Position numbers and translations under genes: made by a program. From assembly GCA_001599815.1 (NCBI GenBank), contig BCIA01000007.1, forward strand, positions 1,240,001 through 1,304,000: a stretch of DNA of 64,000 bases, given 5' to 3'. This DNA comes from Furcasterigmium furcatum (Eukaryota > Ascomycota > Sordariomycetes > Glomerellales > Plectosphaerellaceae). How positions within the stretch are numbered: the first letter of the stretch is position 1; every line of letters begins with the position of its first letter. Positions 61,062 to 64,000 of the stretch are shown in pieces. Below the pieces are notes generated by a model that was not told the origin of the DNA, did not search any database, and saw only the letters and a program-made list of their open reading frames with translations.

Positions 61062-64000
61062 ATGGCGGCCACAATAGAGATTCCGTACCTACCAGATCCC
61101 GGCCCCTCCGATGGGTCTGTGCCGGCAGAGTCCATTGAGGAGCGATGCTTCTCAGGCGCGCTCATCTGCCTCGAGGGCCACTACACAAGCTCGCCTCCCA
61201 TGGGATCCCTTACTGCCGCGAGGGTATCTTCAATGATAGCCAAGACCCTGGAGAAGACACATACGTTCAAGCATGTCAGGTATGCCGGCCCCAATCCACC
61301 AAACGCCTGCACCTTCTGACCCCCGACAGGGACGCACTTAGCAGAAACGTCGCCATCTGGATATGGTTGACCAGGATATTCGGCGCGGCAATCCCGAACC
61401 TCACAACGAGATCTGTCGGCCCTCTATCCAGCCTGAATGACCCAGACAAAGGCGTCAGCCCCCAGGAGAGCACCGGTCTCATCGTCAAGAACTACGTCAA
61501 CCTCAAGGACGACCTCCAGATTCTCAACAAGCTCATGCACATTGCCCGCAACCTGCTGGTGACTACTGAGCCCGAAGTGCCCCAGGACATCTGCGCTGCG
61601 GTACATTTCGATCAGATGGTTTACCAGACCATCATTCTCTGCGTCAATGTTACCAGCAAAGGCTACGATGGCGAGATGCTCGACGATTCGTCCAAGTCGA
61701 AGCTGAACGAGATCACCGACCTTTGTAAGTTGGCTGCTGCCCGCCCACGCTCGTGACCAACCTCAGCTGACCCGAAGCAAGATAAGAAACTTCTGGTGAC
61801 ATCGCTTCAGCACGCCCACAATTGGATCGCCAAGAACGACCGCAACAAGATGTCCTTCTGGTACGATGTACTCTTCGACGAAGACGCCCAGCTCGACGAC
61901 CCGCAAGAAGGCATGGGGGACGGGTCTGGCTTCCGTGTTGATATCGCCAAGACGGAGATCCAGAACTGGCTGGAGCGCAACTCGCGCATGTGTGACGCTG
62001 CCCGCAAGCTCCTGACCGACTACTCTCAGAAGCAGTCCCACAGACCTCCTGGAGTGCTCGCTCCGATCGCGCCTCTCGCCTGGAACTGGTACCCCGATGG
62101 TCAGGTCAAGGTGAGGGCGGACAACTTCAAAGCGGGCGAGAAGTTCACCCCGAAATGGGAACCCGAAATCACGGATAAATTCGAGCAGGACCGGGCATAC
62201 GGCAGGGTATCACGCGAAATCGACACATGGTGGATGCGCGCCAGAGATGCCAACTACGACGACTGGGTCGTGCCGATGCCATCAGTGGAGTTTGCCGCTT
62301 CGCGGACCGAGCACTGCAAGAACAATCTGCTCAACCGGTATGCCCACGCACTGCATCCCGACGACGAGGAGGACGAAGAGGATGAAGAAGACGAGCGCGA
62401 GGTTGTTGAGGTGGAGGAGTCAGACCAGGAGTTGCCGGAAGGCGAGGGCTCCGTGGATGAAGAGTACGCTGAGGATGGCTACGACGACATGCTGGACGAG
62501 GACGACGACATTGACGACGACGAATCTTACGGAGAGGGTCCTCTTACCGGCCTTCTGACTGAGATCCCCAACATCCTCGACCCCAAGCAGATCGAGGCCC
62601 TGCATATGATCGTCAAGTCTTGTATCCTGGACTCCGCGGGCACAGGGCTCACGCGTGCAGGGGAGAACCTTCAGAAGACGAGGTGTCGGATGTTCCTGGC
62701 CCTTGACTGCGGAAAGTCGCTGCTTAGAGAGCTGCTTGTTTTCATCGCCGTCTGGGAGAAGGATGAGCAATCGCTCATTTTCCAGCTTACCTCTCAGCTG
62801 GTGGAGGCCATGCACCACTCGTCGCTTGTCTCCTACGCCTGGAACTCGCTCCGCATCCCCAAGGACATCATATCTCCTGCGCAGACAGTTCTCCTTCGAC
62901 TGGTCAACCAAATGTTCCGCTCCCGGGTGGCGGCCCCACCGCAAGATCCGAAGGACCGGACCCGCGACCTCAAGCTCGTCATGTTCTTCTTCGGGTTCTT
63001 CAGGTCTCGCATCGTCCCCGAATGCGTCGCGCTCATGCACCTCCAAGCCCAGATCCGCGAGGACAATGCCGACCCCTCCGAATTCCCCGTCGATACCTGG
63101 GACATGGAGCGGGCCAAGGATGGTCTGGCGCAGTACCTCGACCTCCTCACCACAATCTCCGAGATTCAGTACTCGCGGGCCAAGCTCATCGAGTGGGAGG
63201 CTGTCTACGACCTCATCACCCTTCTCAACGGCCTCGAGGCTGGCGTCCCGAAGAAGCCCCTCGTCGACAACATCCCCAACCGCAACAACACCGGCAGCGC
63301 CAATACCCCCACGGCCGGCCATTCTCCATACCCACCTCCTTCAATCCCGGGCATCGAGCGTCCCTACTCAGCAGCCTCCGACTCCCCTCTCCCGTCCCCT
63401 CCCCCGCCTCCTCCCCTATCCGAGCCCGCCCACAAGTTCCCCTGGTCCGGCATCAAAGCCCAGCTCTTCACCATCCTCGCCACCCTCCTCCAGCCGCCCC
63501 CAGGCCAGTCTTCCCCGGGCAACCCCGACGTCCAGCTCCAGATGGTCCGGCACAACGGCATCGTCCCCCTCCTCAACTGCTGCGCCTACGACGACCACAA
63601 CCCCTTCGCCAAGGAGCGCGTCACCATCTGCCTCAAGTGGCTCCTCGATGGCTGCGACGCCGCCAACGCCTTCTTCCGCGAACTCGTCAACCTCGCACCC
63701 GCACCGAACCTGCGGCCCCCGCCCGGCGGGAGCGCGTCCAGCACGATCCGCGTCGACGGCATCGCGGGCGAGGTCAAGGTGCAGGTCCGCTCGAACGAGG
63801 CTGCGCAGCAGGCCCAGGCCCATGCCCAGGCCCATGCCCAGGCCCAGGGCCAGGGACACGGGATCCAGCTGCCGCACCCGGCGCCGGAGGGCCCCCCGAA
63901 GGTGAAGAAGCCGATCATCGACGAGGCGGAGCTGGTGCACCGGCCCGCACATGACCCGTACGGACACGAGGAGGCGAGACGCCTGGAGAAGGGGGATTCG
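61062..64000 (+). CDS. ataxin-10 family protein (yeast Ctr86), 3' truncated by window
   Basis: Three exons, 61062-61279, 61330-61724 and 61767 to the window end, join in phase; 949 residues are visible and the frame is still open at 64000. Armadillo-like helices run through the protein (KNYVNLKDDLQILNKLMHIA, LLVFIAVWEKDEQSLIFQLT). The C-terminal ataxin-10 domain is recognisable near residues 775-870: GIKAQLFTILATLL, QMVRHNGIVPLLNCCAYDDH and NPFAKERVTICLKWLLDG. Ataxin-10 homologues are linked to cytokinesis and septum placement, but the fungal role is poorly known. An acidic insert (HPDDEEDEEDEEDERE, about residues 400-420) and an Ala-Gln-His repeat (about 885-900) are present. The second intron could end at CAG 61766 or AAG 61780, both in frame; I chose CAG. 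Confidence 0.85.
63808..63855 (+). repeat. hexamer repeat encoding Ala-Gln/Ala-His
   Basis: About eight imperfect copies of a 6-bp unit (caggcc / catgcc) within the ataxin-10 coding region, encoding AQAQAHAQAHAQAQGQ. Length variation between strains would keep the frame. Confidence 0.6.

Noticed and set aside
61062..64000. STRIPAK subunit Far11/STRIP
   Set aside because: A few segments looked similar, but the C-terminal QMVRHNGIVPLLNCC..DDHNPFAKE pattern is that of ataxin-10.
1..64000. tRNA genes, transposons and CRISPR arrays
   Set aside because: I looked for GGTTCRANTCC B-boxes with cloverleaf context, transposase motifs, terminal repeats and regularly spaced repeats and saw none. A computed scan would be more reliable.

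Overview
The window is nuclear DNA of a filamentous ascomycete, most likely a Sordariomycete. Genes carry short GT-AG introns of about 50-100 bp, intergenic spacers are 0.1-2 kb, and codon use is GC-rich. Fungus-specific families are present (Zn2Cys6 and Fungal_trans regulators, a homeobox/C2H2 regulator), next to universal eukaryotic genes (Abd1, Rpn7, Med13, Enp2). I see no tRNA, rRNA, transposon or CRISPR. Gene models below were assembled by hand by joining exons in matching phase; every multi-exon model listed closes in frame.

Left part (1-13,833): a YSC84/LSB3 actin-patch protein, two unrecognised proteins, a 3-hydroxyisobutyrate dehydrogenase-like enzyme, an 800-residue homeobox plus C2H2 regulator, and a Fungal_trans regulator without a visible zinc cluster.

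Centre (14,762-35,057): a compact catabolic cluster of ten genes. They are a Zn2Cys6 regulator, an acyl-CoA synthetase, a crotonase, a hotdog-fold hydratase 2, an MFS permease, an acyl-CoA dehydrogenase, a biotin-dependent carboxyltransferase (beta) subunit, a second crotonase of the methylglutaconyl/isohexenylglutaconyl-CoA hydratase type, a biotin carboxylase/BCCP (alpha) subunit and an AtuA (DUF1446) protein. This set closely parallels the bacterial acyclic terpene utilisation (Atu) and leucine/isovalerate (Liu) pathways. Six of the enzymes end in a type 1 peroxisomal signal (SKL, SKL, SRL, SRL, ARL, SRL), so the pathway appears to have been moved into peroxisomes. The inferred route is acid to acyl-CoA (synthetase), to the 2-enoyl-CoA (dehydrogenase), carboxylation of the beta-methyl group (alpha/beta carboxylase), hydration (second crotonase), release of acetate or an acetyl unit (AtuA is the candidate), then beta-oxidation (first crotonase, hydratase 2). 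The substrate is not known; a branched isoprenoid acid such as citronellic or geranic acid is the leading guess. This cluster is the most interesting content of the window.

Right part (35,280-64,000): housekeeping genes. They are mRNA cap methyltransferase Abd1, proteasome lid subunit Rpn7, alanine aminotransferase, mitochondrial ribosomal protein bL33m, a 1,212-residue coiled-coil protein, a single-pass membrane protein, nucleolar Enp2/NOL10, Mediator subunit Med13, methylthioadenosine phosphorylase, and an ataxin-10 family protein cut by the window edge.
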